Assembly: GCF_016775005.1 (NCBI RefSeq)
Contig: NZ_JAEUXI010000001.1
Coordinates: forward strand, 62,001 to 126,000
From: Streptococcus suis
GTDB lineage: Bacteria > Bacillota > Bacilli > Lactobacillales > Streptococcaceae
Reading direction: 5' to 3'
DNA length: 64,000 nt
The notes below the pieces were generated by a model. That model ran no database searches and was not told where the DNA came from. It saw nothing but the letters and a program-made list of their open reading frames with translations. The translations under genes were made by a program, and so were the position numbers. Of this stretch, positions 56,303 through 64,000 are shown piece after piece. Numbering within the stretch: position 1 is the stretch's first letter; each line of letters opens with the position of its first letter.

Positions 56303-57886
56303 TTATAAAAATAATCCAACTAAAGCCGTAATGATTCCGTAGATAAACATAGGCACGGCAGTTTTTTGCATAATATAACCTTCCTGTCGGTGAACACCTG
56401 AAACAGATGAAGCTGCGATGATGTTATTGACACAGGTCATATTCCCCATAGCTCCACCAACTGACTGCATGGCCAAGATACTGGTCATATTGAGTCCTGT
56501 CTGTGTTGCAATTGACTGTTGCACCCCACCAAAAATTAAGTTAGAAATAGTTGCTGATCCTGAGAAGAAGGCTCCGATTGCTCCCAAATAAGAAGCAAAG
56601 AGTCCCCAGAATGGACCAGTTGCTGCTGCTAAGGACATCCCGATAATGGATACCATAGACTGATCACCATTGAGCAACATAAATTTCACCATGGTTACAC
56701 CACCTAATAGTGAGAAGAATGGAACAATCATTTGCTGACTAGTCTCGGCAATCATCTTCCAAACTTTCCCCTTCATACTTGGGTAAAATCCAGACAAGGC
56801 AAAAACAATCACAAAGAAAGGAATAAAGGCAGGGGCATAGAGTAACTCGTAGGATTCACTAGAGCTCGTTCCAAAAACATTTGCTAAGGTAAATTTCAAG
56901 GCTTTGGTAACCTCTAAGTCAGCAAATCCTAGGTTTGCTTTGAACCAAACCGCATCGGTTCGCATTAGGGCTTTGATCCCTAATTGTGGAACCCGAGTCA
57001 CCACCAAGATAAGCACCAAACTAATCAAAGGTAAGAGAGCCATAAAGAGTTCTTTTATGGCAACAGGAGCCACTGGGGCACTCTCCTTTCCTGTCTTTTC
57101 TAAACCAATTTTTTTCTTAGCCAACCAGATTGAGATAATAAAACCAATTGCACCTCCCAATAGAGATGGAAACTCATAGTTGATAGTTGCTAAAAGGGTC
57201 ATTGGCAAGGCGCAGGCGAAAACTGTCAGGTACACATAGAGTAGATTTGCCTTGATTTGTGCCCAAGAAAAAACATAACGAAGGGCAATCAAGGGAATGA
57301 CAAAACCTGCAGTTAAGTGAACAGTCGCTGCTTTTAAGCCCAATTCTCCAATCTGCTGAGCAGTCAAGCCTAAGGAGCCAAAACCAAACCAAGTCGGCGT
57401 TCCAACAGCACCAAATGAGACAGGAATCGAATTAAAAATCAATACAGCAAGTACCACCTTGATTGGTTCAAAACCAAGCGCAATCAAAATCGGTGCCGCG
57501 ATTGCAGCAGGCGTACCAAAACCAGAAGCCCCTTCAATCATGAAAGCAAAGGCATAACCGATAATCATCATCTGGGCAACGGGATTGGGTGTCAAACTAG
57601 ACATCCAGCGATTGATGACCGCTTGGTTACCTGTTTGCTGTTGGAAATTGTTGAAAAGAACTGCCCCCATGATAACCGTAATGGGTGTTAAGGTCGCCCA
57701 AAATCCTGTTACCAAACCAGAACTCAGAAGAGCAAAATCCGTCTTAAAATAGACCAACAAAATAAGATACACAAAAGCAGCTATGCCAGGAAGAGCATAA
57801 TTGGCTGGGACCCGCATTTTGATCATCAAGAAAATCAAGAGAACAATGGGGAAAACACTCAATAAAATATCCATACTATTTTTCAT
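56303..57886 (-). CDS. lctP: L-lactate permease family transporter
   Basis: This 527-residue membrane protein has about 13 helices. LctP/LldP family phrases include MIEGASGFGTPAAIAAPIL, SFGAVGTPTWFGFG and the C-terminal GNMTCVNNIIAASSVSG. It should move L-lactate (and related 2-hydroxy acids) with protons. The start ATG at 57886 is close behind AAGGA. No lactate oxidase or dehydrogenase gene is adjacent. It is transcribed alone, divergent from the ABC-F gene. Confidence 0.92.
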   Translation of the reverse strand: MKNSMDILLSVFPIVLLIFLMIKMRVPANYALPGIAAFVYLILLVYFKTDFALLSSGLVTGFWATLTPITVIMGAVLFNNFQQQTGNQAVINRWMSSLTPNPVAQMMIIGYAFAFMIEGASGFGTPAAIAAPILIALGFEPIKVVLAVLIFNSIPVSFGAVGTPTWFGFGSLGLTAQQIGELGLKAATVHLTAGFVIPLIALRYVFSWAQIKANLLYVYLTVFACALPMTLLATINYEFPSLLGGAIGFIISIWLAKKKIGLEKTGKESAPVAPVAIKELFMALLPLISLVLILVVTRVPQLGIKALMRTDAVWFKANLGFADLEVTKALKFTLANVFGTSSSESYELLYAPAFIPFFVIVFALSGFYPSMKGKVWKMIAETSQQMIVPFFSLLGGVTMVKFMLLNGDQSMVSIIGMSLAAATGPFWGLFASYLGAIGAFFSGSATISNLIFGGVQQSIATQTGLNMTSILAMQSVGGAMGNMTCVNNIIAASSVSGVHRQEGYIMQKTAVPMFIYGIITALVGLFL

Positions 57887-57939
57887 TTCCTTCTATTTTA
57901 AGCTACTTTTAAAAAAATCAGTCAAAAATAGCTCCTCCT

Positions 57940-57945
57940 ATTATA
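57940..57945 (-). promoter_or_regulatory. -10 box of lctP
   Basis: TATAAT on the minus strand, 53 bases upstream of the ATG. The nearest -35-like hexamer (TTGCAC) is 19 bases further upstream. Confidence 0.45.
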
Positions 57946-58061
57946 CCTCAAAGACAAGCAACTTGTGCAAGGGAAAGTTCTTATTTTTGCAAATCATTCC
58001 TATTTTGAATCAAAAAATGATAAAACTTGACTACTTCTTTCCTTTTCAAGTCACCGAAAGA

Positions 58062-58090
58062 TTGACAAGCCCCAAATAGGATGCTATACT
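58062..58090 (+). promoter_or_regulatory. Strong promoter of the ABC-F leader
   Basis: TTGACA (58062-58067), a 17-base spacer and TATACT (58085-58090) preceded by TGc. The ABC-F ATG is 190 bases downstream, leaving a long regulatory leader. Confidence 0.85.
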
Positions 58091-58121
58091 GAAAAAAATA
58101 CACAAAGTGAGGTAAGGAGAA

Positions 58122-58139
58122 ATGGACAGTAACAAGTAA
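58122..58139 (+). CDS. Five-residue leader peptide MDSNK
   Basis: ATG GAC AGT AAC AAG TAA follows a strong AAGGAG by three to four bases and lies about 25 bases after the expected transcript start. It is the only short frame with a good ribosome site in the leader, and it is followed by antiterminator and terminator sequences. This matches the design of ribosome-stalling leader peptides that sense antibiotics upstream of ABC-F and erm genes. The peptide's stalling ability is inferred. Confidence 0.6.
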   Translation: MDSNK

Positions 58140-58157
58140 ACACTTTTAAGTTGAGTA

Positions 58158-58263
58158 CTTATTTAGTAGTTTTCTTGCGTCCATTTTTCTGTTTTCTCTA
58201 TTCTAAGAATAGGGTCTTTTTGAGCAGGATTTGGCACACTACTAAATAGGTAGTGTGTTTTTT
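58158..58263 (+). promoter_or_regulatory. Transcription attenuator ahead of the ABC-F gene
   Basis: The terminator is CACACTAC (58235-58242) with GTAGTGTG (58250-58257) and TTTTTT, ending 17 bases before the ABC-F ATG. TATTTAGTAGT (58160-58170) is the exact complement of ACTACTAAATA (58238-58248), so it can form an 11-bp antiterminator. TAAGT/ACTTA (around 58147-58161) could hold it back. TCCATTTTTCT (58180-58190) can pair with the leader-ORF start region. Confidence 0.78.
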
Positions 58264-58280
58264 CATGAAAAGGAGACCCT

Positions 58281-59804
58281 ATGTTACAAATCAAAAACCT
58301 CACCATCAACCATCAAAAGGACTTCCGTCCCCTAGTCAACAACCTTTCTATTTCCATTCAATCCGGGGACAAGGTTGCCATTATAGGCGAAGAAGGCAAC
58401 GGAAAATCCAGCCTACTCAAGCTCATCATGGATCCAAAGCTTGTTCAAGACTTCCTCCACTTTGAAGGAGAGGTCCTCCGCGACTACTCTTCCTACGCCT
58501 ATCTTCCTCAAAGCCTTTCTGTGGAAAAAGCAGAGCAGACCTTATGTGACTTCTTCTTTGGTGATCCAGACCTGAATCTAGACTATCAAGTTCTTTATAC
58601 ATTAGCAGATCAACTAGCATTTGACAGTCAACGCTTTGCCAGCGACCAAGAGCTCTCAAGCCTATCCGGTGGAGAAAAATTAAAAGTCCAACTCATCAAG
58701 ATACTAGCCCAAGATAGTCAAATTCTCTTTTTGGATGAGCCATCCAACGATTTAGATATAGATACCCTACTATGGTTGGAAAACTATATCGCGACAAGCC
58801 CTAAAACTATCCTATTTGTTTCTCATGACGAATGGCTACTGGCACACACAGCCAATAAAATCATTCATCTCGAATCTGTAAAAAAGAAAAGCCTAGCACA
58901 AACTAGTGTTCAAACTGCCGACTACCAAACCTACCGTAGCGAGCGAGAACAGGCTTATCAAAAACAAGTCCACCAAGCAAGAAACGACCGCAAGGAGTTT
59001 GATAAGACCATGACCAAGCATTTGCGCCAAAAATCCCAGGTCCGCCATACCTTGTTGGCAACACACGATGCTACAATGGGACGATTAATTGCTAAAAAGA
59101 TGAAAAATATTTTATCACGTGAAAAACGCTTTGAGAAAATGAAAGAAAATCTGACCCCAATTCCCTACTACGAAGATGCTCTAGAGCTTGATTTCACTTG
59201 TATAAAACCACTTCCAGCGCAAAAAAAGATTGTCATACTGGATCATTTCCAGCTCAAACAAAAAAATCACGTTCTAGCAGAACCAGTCAACCTTCTGGTC
59301 AGAGGACAAGAGAAGATCGGTATTATTGGTCCCAATGGTATTGGCAAATCTAGCCTCATTCAAGCTATCTTGTCCAAAATCAGCACACCTGAACTAAAAA
59401 TCGGCTACATGCCGCAAGACTACAATCACTTACTTGATTCTGAACAAACTCCCCTAGTTTTTTTAAATCCGAGCGGAGCCCAAGATAGGCATCATCTTGT
59501 CCTTAGCAGGCTAGCCAGTTTGCAATTTACTCGACAAGAAGTCCATCATGCTATTCACCATCTATCTGGCGGTCAAAAAGCAAAACTCCTCTTGCTAAAA
59601 ATGGCCTTGGACCAAGCAAATTTCCTACTGTTAGACGAACCCACCCGCAACTTTTCCCCTACATCACAGCCAAAAATCCGTCAATTATTTTCTGATTATC
59701 CTGGTGGACTGATTTGTGTCTCTCATGACCGTCTTTTCTTGCAAGAAGTGTGTCACACCATTTACCAGCTGTCACCTCTGGGATTGCACCAAATTGAACT
59801 ATAA
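58281..59804 (+). CDS. ABC-F subfamily ATPase (probable ribosome-protection type)
   Basis: This 507-residue protein has two ATP-binding domains and no membrane segment. NBD1 has GEEGNGKSS, LSGGEKLKVQL and LFLDEPSNDLDI. A charged inter-domain linker at about 205-300 (YRSEREQAYQKQVHQARNDR) is the part that reaches the ribosomal P/E-site region. NBD2 has GPNGIGKSS, LSGGQKAKLLL and the odd LLLDEPTRNFSPTSQ in place of the usual TNHLD. Length and leader attenuation fit antibiotic-resistance ABC-F proteins (Lsa/Vga/Msr-like), but I cannot name the drug spectrum. It is transcribed alone. Confidence 0.82.
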   Translation: MLQIKNLTINHQKDFRPLVNNLSISIQSGDKVAIIGEEGNGKSSLLKLIMDPKLVQDFLHFEGEVLRDYSSYAYLPQSLSVEKAEQTLCDFFFGDPDLNLDYQVLYTLADQLAFDSQRFASDQELSSLSGGEKLKVQLIKILAQDSQILFLDEPSNDLDIDTLLWLENYIATSPKTILFVSHDEWLLAHTANKIIHLESVKKKSLAQTSVQTADYQTYRSEREQAYQKQVHQARNDRKEFDKTMTKHLRQKSQVRHTLLATHDATMGRLIAKKMKNILSREKRFEKMKENLTPIPYYEDALELDFTCIKPLPAQKKIVILDHFQLKQKNHVLAEPVNLLVRGQEKIGIIGPNGIGKSSLIQAILSKISTPELKIGYMPQDYNHLLDSEQTPLVFLNPSGAQDRHHLVLSRLASLQFTRQEVHHAIHHLSGGQKAKLLLLKMALDQANFLLLDEPTRNFSPTSQPKIRQLFSDYPGGLICVSHDRLFLQEVCHTIYQLSPLGLHQIEL

Positions 59805-59823
59805 AAAAGAGACCTAACGGCCT
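59802..59823 (-). terminator. Terminator of the 41-residue gene
   Basis: On the minus strand, GAGGCC-gtta-GGTCTC (one mismatch) is followed by TTTTTTAT, just past the small gene's stop and overlapping the ABC-F stop from the other side. Confidence 0.65.
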
Positions 59824-59832
59824 CCTGTAAAA

Positions 59833-59958
59833 TTAAACAATCTCTTGACGTAGGGCTGCTACCTCATCTTCCTTGACAGAAAGAAATGGCGCAATTTCCT
59901 CATCCGTCATGTTTGTCGCCAACAAGCGGTCAACAAACTCTAACTGATTTGCATCCAT
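59833..59958 (-). CDS. Small conserved-looking protein (41 aa)
   Basis: The ATG at 59958 follows AGGAGT by six bases and encodes MDANQLEFVDRLLATNMTDE, then EIAPFLSVKEDEVAALRQEI and V. It is acidic and helical. The TDEEIAPFLSVKEDEVAAL part has the spacing of a helix-turn-helix (degenerate second helix), as in small regulators or the ends of larger ones. The longer frame to 60051 crosses the -10 box and is rejected. It has its own promoter and terminator. Function unknown. Confidence 0.65.
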   Translation of the reverse strand: MDANQLEFVDRLLATNMTDEEIAPFLSVKEDEVAALRQEIV

Positions 59959-59989
59959 TCTAGGACTCCTTTCCACACTCATTGCTAGC

Positions 59990-59998
59990 ATTATAGCA
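59990..59998 (-). promoter_or_regulatory. Extended -10 of the 41-residue gene
   Basis: TGcTATAAT on the minus strand, 31 bases upstream of the ATG, leaving room for the visible ribosome-binding site. The -35 is weak. Confidence 0.6.
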
Positions 59999-60036
59999 TA
60001 AATACGGGAAAACCGATTCCTTTTACTGTAAAAATG

Positions 60037-60066
60037 AAAAAATCGGACCAAAATTGGTCCGATTTT
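60037..60066. terminator. Terminator after the 53-residue gene
   Basis: AAATCGGACCAA and TTGGTCCGATTT are exact complements around a two-base centre, flanked by A and T runs. It lies three bases from the stop of the 53-residue gene. Confidence 0.82.
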
Positions 60067-60068
60067 AC

Positions 60069-60230
60069 TTATTCTGCATTTTCCTTTGCCAACCGCTCAC
60101 GCTCCAATCGCAATTTCCGATTGGGATTGAGCTTGTTGAACAATTCTTCTAATTTTTCAGCATTCCAAACATCTGCTGCCGAAACAAAATTTCCATCCTT
60201 ATCCTTGAAGGATATCGGCTTATCACCCAT
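60069..60230 (-). CDS. Small streptococcal protein (53 aa)
   Basis: This short frame encodes MGDKPISFKDKDGNFVSAAD, then VWNAEKLEELFNKLNPNRKL and a basic tail ending RERLAKENAE. The ATG at 60230 follows GGAGG by five bases. I recall similar short proteins (starting MGxKPISFxDxDGNFVSAADVWN) in other streptococci, so it is probably conserved. Function is unknown. A frame on the opposite strand (60034-60258) is its shadow. It may be expressed by readthrough from obg across the structured region, since no clear promoter is visible within 60 bases. Confidence 0.7.
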   Translation of the reverse strand: MGDKPISFKDKDGNFVSAADVWNAEKLEELFNKLNPNRKLRLERERLAKENAE

Positions 60231-60425
60231 AAAAACCTCCAATTTTTTGATGCATTGAATTTCAATGCTTCTTGACTATTTATCAGCCTTTGCTCTTCGC
60301 TCTCGGCTTTTTAGGCTCGGGCTTCAATGGTCGCTTTCGTATTTCAAGGCAACCAGTTGATACAGTTTGTCATCAGATGAGCTTACAATAGAGTTTCTTG
60401 ATCACTCCAAACTAACTTAGCGGAC

Positions 60426-60608
60426 AAGTTACTACATGGAGTACAGGCAGTCGATACTACTGGCTGTACGCAATTAGTAAGGTTGATAGGTAGTCCTCCA
60501 TAGCGGCTACCGTACTACATCAAGTCCTTTAGGACTTAGATGTGATTCCAAAGTTACGACACGGAACCCAAATGGTCGATACTACCATTTGGGTGAAGTT
60601 AGTAAGGT
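60426..60608. repeat. Tandem ~125-base element: identical hairpin loops, different stems
   Basis: Unit A runs from 60426 and unit B from 60551. Each has AAGTTACKACAYGGA, then an 11-bp stem closing the identical loop CGATACT, then four bases and TTAGTAAGGT. Stem A is GTACAGGCAGT/ACTGGCTGTAC (60441-60451/60459-60469, one mismatch). Stem B is ACCCAAATGGT/ACCATTTGGGT (60566-60576/60584-60594, perfect). Spacing is identical in both units. Confidence 0.75.
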
Positions 60609-60638
60609 AGCTAGCCAAGGTCCCCTAGGACTTGGCGT

Positions 60639-60671
60639 AGTTTGACTAGCAAGTTAACTTGCAGTCAAACT
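60639..60671. repeat. 33-base near-perfect hairpin
   Basis: AGTTTGACT and GCAAGTT (60639-60655) pair with AACTTGC and AGTCAAACT (60656-60671) with one bulged A and no true loop, so it is a strong cruciform or RNA hairpin candidate. Confidence 0.7.
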
Positions 60672-60756
60672 GCTTACATCACTTTCGAATTTTCGAGCTC
60701 GGGCTGATACAGTCGATCCCCAGACTTCCTCGCTTTCGAATTTTCAGGCTCGGGCT

Positions 60757-60779
60757 GAAAAAGTCCACTGGACTTTTTC
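60757..60779 (-). terminator. obg terminator
   Basis: GAAAAAGTCC (60757-60766) pairs perfectly with GGACTTTTTC (60770-60779) directly after the obg stop. The T-run on the minus strand is part of the stem and short beyond it, so readthrough is possible. Confidence 0.7.
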
Positions 60780-60780
60780 A

Positions 60781-62094
60781 CTAATCAACAAACTCAAATT
60801 CGAACTTGCCGATACGGACGGTATCTCCGTCTTTAGCACCGCGCGCACGCAGGGCTTCGTCAACTCCCATTCCACGCAATTGGCGGGCGAATTTCATGAC
60901 AGATTCATCACGGTCAAAGTTGGTCATGGTGAAGAGTTTTTCGAGCTTGTCACCGGATAGAATCCAGCTAGCATCATCTGCACGGTTGATGTCAAATTCT
61001 GGCTCATCTGGATTAAAGCCGTAGTAAGCCTCTTCTTCTTGGAAATCTGATTCATCATAAAGCAAGAATTCTGGTGTTTTCTCTAGCAATTCCGCTGTTG
61101 CCTCCAAGAGATTTTCCAAACCTTGGTGGGCAATCCCTGAAATTGGGAAAATCTGTGGCAGTTCGTCAAACTCGTCATAGTTGTCTGCCAATTTTTTCTT
61201 AAATTCTTTCAGATTGTCAGCTGCTTCCGGCATGTCCATCTTATTGGCAACAATAATCTGTGGACGTTCCATGAGACGAAGATTGTAGGTTTCCAATTCA
61301 TTGTTGATGGCTACATAGTCCTCATAAGGATCACGACCTTCACTTGCTGACATATCCAAGACATGCAAGATAACACGTGTCCGCTCGATGTGGCGAAGGA
61401 ATTGGGTACCTAGACCGACACCTTGACTAGCCCCTTCAATCAAACCTGGTAAGTCTGCAACAGCAAATGACTCGCCAGATTTAGTCCGAACCATACCCAA
61501 ATTTGGCACAATGGTTGTAAAGTGGTAGGCACCAATTTTGGGCTTAGCTGCCGTAATGACACTAAGAAGGGTTGATTTTCCAACGGATGGAAAACCAACA
61601 AGACCAACATCAGCTAGCACTTTTAATTCCAATTCTAATTGACGCTCTTCACCTGGTTCCCCGTTTTCAGAAATTTCTGGAGCAGGATTTTTTGGTGTCG
61701 CAAAACGGATATTTCCACGACCACCACGACCTCCATGGGCAATAATAAATTCTTGGCCATGCTCTACCAAGTCCGTAATAACTTTTCCTGTTTCTGCATC
61801 ACGGACAGTTGTTCCTTGAGGAACACGAACCACCATATCATCTGCTCCACGGCCATGCATGCCCTTGGTCATCCCTTTTTCACCATCATCAGCTTTAAAA
61901 CGACGATTGTAACGGAAATCCATGAGGGTACGCAAGCCTTCGTCAACAACAAAGACGACATTACCACCACGACCACCGTCACCGCCCCAAGGACCGCCGT
62001 TTGGGACATATTTTTCACGGCGAAAGGCTACCATGCCATCGCCACCCTTACCAGCCTTGACTGTAATCTTGGCCGTATCTAAAAACATACTCAT
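60781..62094 (-). CDS. obg: Obg/CgtA GTPase
   Basis: This 437-residue GTPase has a glycine-rich Obg domain ([20 protein letters not shown], then [12 protein letters not shown]), the G domain with G1 [12 protein letters not shown]3 [10 protein letters not shown] and G4 NKMD, and the C-terminal OCT domain typical of Gram-positives. It links ribosome maturation and stress or (p)ppGpp signalling. Two ATGs lie near the start (62094 and 62088); MSMFLDTAK from 62094 fits the family. Only a short AGG precedes it. It is the last coding gene before the structured region. Confidence 0.96.
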   Translation of the reverse strand: MSMFLDTAKITVKAGKGGDGMVAFRREKYVPNGGPWGGDGGRGGNVVFVVDEGLRTLMDFRYNRRFKADDGEKGMTKGMHGRGADDMVVRVPQGTTVRDAETGKVITDLVEHGQEFIIAHGGRGGRGNIRFATPKNPAPEISENGEPGEERQLELELKVLADVGLVGFPSVGKSTLLSVITAAKPKIGAYHFTTIVPNLGMVRTKSGESFAVADLPGLIEGASQGVGLGTQFLRHIERTRVILHVLDMSASEGRDPYEDYVAINNELETYNLRLMERPQIIVANKMDMPEAADNLKEFKKKLADNYDEFDELPQIFPISGIAHQGLENLLEATAELLEKTPEFLLYDESDFQEEEAYYGFNPDEPEFDINRADDASWILSGDKLEKLFTMTNFDRDESVMKFARQLRGMGVDEALRARGAKDGDTVRIGKFEFEFVD

Positions 62095-62115
62095 AAAAAA
62101 CCTATTCTTTCTGTC

Positions 62116-62141
62116 AAAAAGACGCTATACAGCGCCTTTTT
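62116..62141 (-). terminator. Terminator at the end of the DUF4044 gene
   Basis: AAAAAGACGCT/AGCGCCTTTTT (62116-62126 with 62131-62141, one mismatch) overlaps the small gene's stop and lies upstream of obg. Confidence 0.75.
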
Positions 62142-62268
62142 AATTCATCAGTGCATTGACTGCTGGGAAAATCAGACCAGCAAGTGTAGCGATAACCATT
62201 AATAGAACGATAATTAAGGTTATTTTCTCAAAAGCTGTCTTTTTGTGTTTTTCTTCACCGAAAGCCAT
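62140..62268 (-). CDS. DUF4044 small membrane protein (42 aa)
   Basis: ATG at 62268, seven bases after AAGGAG, encodes MAFGEEKHKKTAFEKITLII, then VLLMVIATLAGLIFPAVNAL and MN. A basic start and one membrane helix match the DUF4044 family of tiny Firmicutes proteins, whose function is unknown. It lies 57 bases downstream of uvrC and has a terminator at its end, so it is probably cotranscribed with uvrC. Confidence 0.82.
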   Translation of the reverse strand: MAFGEEKHKKTAFEKITLIIVLLMVIATLAGLIFPAVNALMN

Positions 62269-62325
62269 TTCTACGCTCCTTATTCAGTCATTGATAGTTT
62301 ATTTTACCACAATTTTGCTCCTTTT

Positions 62326-64000
62326 TCAATTGTCATCTTTTGGAGCCAAACTTTCCTTAACCTTCTCCGCCACCTTATACGGCACTCCTGCTTCTGCGAT
62401 TTCCTGTAAACTTGCTGACTGGATATTGCCAATAGACTTGAAATGCTTCATCAAAGCCTGTTTGCGTTTTGGTCCCAAGCCTTCTATGCCGTCCAATTTG
62501 GAAGAGAAGGAATTTTTTGAGCGGACCTGACGGTGAAACTCAATAGCAAAGCGGTGAACTTCATCTTGTATCCGATGCAGGAGGAAAAATTCCTGAGAAT
62601 TACGGGGCAACTCAACTACTTCCAGCGGATTGCCAAAAAGCAACTCGTGGGTCTGGTGCTTGTCATTCTTCTGTAAACCTGCAATGGGAATGGACATCCC
62701 CAACTCCTGCTCGATGACCTGCTTGGCAACATTGACCTGCCCCTGACCACCGTCAATGATAATCAAATCAGGCGGTGTCAAACCGTCCCGCAGCACCCGA
62801 CTGTACCGCCGCTGCAAAACTTCTCGCATGGATGCATAATCATCTGGCCCCTCCACCGTCTTAATCTTATACTTGCGGTATTCCTTTTTATTAGGCACCC
62901 CATTTTCAAAGACCACCATAGCCGACACAGGACTGGTCCCCATGATGTTGGAGTTGTCAAAAGCCTCAATCCGCACAGGCGTCGGAATCCCCAAAAGCTG
63001 ACCGATATTCTCCACAGCACCGTAGGTCTTCTCCAGATTTTTCTCCAAGAGATTAAACTTCTGCTCCAGACTAACACGCGCATTCTTGGTTGCCAGATTG
63101 ATGAGTTGCTTCTTCTCGCCACGCTGAGGCTTAAGCACCTTGGTATCCACCAGGGCTTCTACTGCTTCTTGGTCAATATCCTGCGGTATCAAGATCTCTG
63201 AGGGAATTAAATGTTGCTGGTCCCTGTAAAACTGACCGATGTAGGTCAAAAAGTCTTCGTCCGCATCATTATAGTATGGGAAAAGATTGACATTCCGCTC
63301 AATCAGTTTCCCCTGCCGAACAAAGAAAACCTGTACACACATCCAGCCCTTGTCCACATAGTAGCCAAAGACATCCCGATTCTGCAAATCATGGGCCATC
63401 ACACGTTGTTTGGTCCGCAGGGTGGAAATGGATTGCAGGACATCACGGTATTCTGCAGCCTTTTCAAACTCCAGATTGCCAGCAGCTGCCTTCATCTTGT
63501 CCTGGACTTCCTTGACAATCTTATCATCATGACCTGTCAAAAACTGGGCCACTTCCTTAGCCATCTTGTCATAGTCAGACAGGCTGGGCATATTTTCTCC
63601 ATGAGCCAAACATTGCCCCAAATGATAATAAAGACAATACTTGTTCTCAGGCAATTTACATTTGCGGAAAGGATAAAGGCGTTCCAGCAATTTGAGGGTC
63701 TGATTGGCCGCCCCCACATCTGGATAGGGACCGAAATACTGACCGCCGTCCTTCTTAATCTGCCGTGTAATGATCAGCCGTGGGTGGCGTTCCTTTGTAA
63801 TCTTGATAAAGGGATAGGACTTGTCATCCTTGAGCATGATGTTATAGCGAGGCTTGTTTTCCTGAATCAGATTGATTTCCAGCAAGAGGGCCTCGATATT
63901 AGAATCCGTTACGATAAATTCAAAATCGGCAATTTCAGATACCAGGGCCTCTGTCTTGGTATCATGGGCACCTCGAAAATAAGACCGCACCCGATTGCGC
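62326..64000 (-). CDS. uvrC: UvrABC excision nuclease subunit C (5' end beyond window)
   Basis: The frame runs from the stop at 62326 to the window end. The first in-frame codons at the edge read [20 protein letters not shown], the last part of the GIY-YIG domain, so about 40 N-terminal residues are missing. The GTG at 63990 is not the true start. Visible parts are the cysteine-containing [20 protein letters not shown], the UVR domain ([20 protein letters not shown]), the RNase H-like endonuclease domain ([34 protein letters not shown]) and the C-terminal helix-hairpin-helix pair ([17 protein letters not shown]). It makes both incisions in nucleotide excision repair. Confidence 0.95.
   Translation of the reverse strand, partial: RNRVRSYFRGAHDTKTEALVSEIADFEFIVTDSNIEALLLEINLIQENKPRYNIMLKDDKSYPFIKITKERHPRLIITRQIKKDGGQYFGPYPDVGAANQTLKLLERLYPFRKCKLPENKYCLYYHLGQCLAHGENMPSLSDYDKMAKEVAQFLTGHDDKIVKEVQDKMKAAAGNLEFEKAAEYRDVLQSISTLRTKQRVMAHDLQNRDVFGYYVDKGWMCVQVFFVRQGKLIERNVNLFPYYNDADEDFLTYIGQFYRDQQHLIPSEILIPQDIDQEAVEALVDTKVLKPQRGEKKQLINLATKNARVSLEQKFNLLEKNLEKTYGAVENIGQLLGIPTPVRIEAFDNSNIMGTSPVSAMVVFENGVPNKKEYRKYKIKTVEGPDDYASMREVLQRRYSRVLRDGLTPPDLIIIDGGQGQVNVAKQVIEQELGMSIPIAGLQKNDKHQTHELLFGNPLEVVELPRNSQEFFLLHRIQDEVHRFAIEFHRQVRSKNSFSSKLDGIEGLGPKRKQALMKHFKSIGNIQSASLQEIAEAGVPYKVAEKVKESLAPKDDN

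Larger units (their letters stand above)
60299..60758. repeat. Three copies of a GGCTCGGGCT-ended motif
   Basis: Copy 2 (60681-60706, ACTTTCGAATTTTCGAGCTC then GGGCTGA) and copy 3 (60731-60757, CGCTTTCGAATTTTCAGGCT then CGGGCTG) differ at few positions. Copy 1 (60299-60323, CTCTCGGCTTTTTAGGCTCG then GGCT) is more diverged. They bracket the tandem element. Confidence 0.65.
60231..60780. other. 550-base non-coding region dense in hairpins and repeats
   Basis: No credible gene lies between the 53-residue gene and obg. The region holds GCATTGAA/TTCAATGC (60252-60268), a two-unit tandem structured element (60426-60608), AAGTCCTTTAGGACTT (60522-60537), a long hairpin at 60639-60671, three copies of a CTTTCGAATTTTC...GCTCGGGCT motif, and the obg terminator. 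Confidence 0.75.

Noticed and set aside
60034..60258. 74-codon plus-strand frame near 60.1 kb
   Set aside because: It starts in the terminator hairpin and is antisense to the 53-residue gene, which has a good ribosome site and a familiar sequence.

Overview
The window looks like chromosomal DNA of a low-GC Gram-positive coccus, most probably Streptococcus suis or a close relative. The reasons are an M26 surface metalloprotease with an N-terminal LPKTG, an LPATG-anchored 5'-nucleotidase, twin PyrR attenuators, a glgCDA-B glycogen locus, streptococcal parE/parC, a GlnPQ system with fused binding domains, and many small streptococcal-type proteins. The genus is well supported; the species is an inference. 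I see no rRNA, tRNA, CRISPR array, transposase or prophage.

Layout. (1) 1-9.9 kb: a minus-strand Wzx/Wzy-type polysaccharide operon (wzd, wze, 4,6-dehydratase, aminotransferase, phosphoglycosyltransferase, acetyltransferase, glycosyltransferase, wzx, wzy). Its first enzymes match the UDP-N,N'-diacetylbacillosamine route, and it contains the eroded start of a second glycosyltransferase. (2) 10-18.2 kb: ilvE with a CodY box, then parC and parE separated by a three-gene cassette that includes a class III Fic AMP-transferase; plsY is divergent from parE. (3) 18.3-29.9 kb: surface nucleotidase, pyrC, ung, a lipid-linked glycosylation pair, pyrF-pyrophosphatase-pyrE and pyrK-pyrDB (each operon with its own PyrR attenuator), and a LysR regulator. 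(4) 29.9-35.8 kb: glycogen operon with a cre site. (5) 35.8-43.8 kb: two paralogous amino-acid-binding lipoproteins with ArgR-type boxes flanking a three-gene ABC-2 exporter, then a Nudix hydrolase, an orphan gene, a mutarotase-like protein and a GNAT enzyme. (6) 43.8-52.3 kb: a 2108-residue M26 protease with six G5 repeats, and uvrB. (7) 52.4-59.8 kb: glnPQ with GlnR and CodY sites, a GNAT enzyme, lactate permease, and an ABC-F ATPase controlled by a leader-peptide attenuator. (8) 59.8-64 kb: three very small genes, a 550-base structured non-coding region, obg and uvrC (cut by the window end).

Most notable signals: the Fic enzyme encoded between the two topoisomerase IV subunit genes, with its likely target tyrosine conserved in ParE; a roughly 125-base tandem element at 60.4-60.6 kb in which hairpin loops and flanks are conserved while the stems differ by compensatory change; an MDSNK leader peptide with terminator and antiterminator ahead of the ABC-F gene; and three genes whose extended -10 boxes end only 6-7 bases before the ATG, implying leaderless mRNAs.
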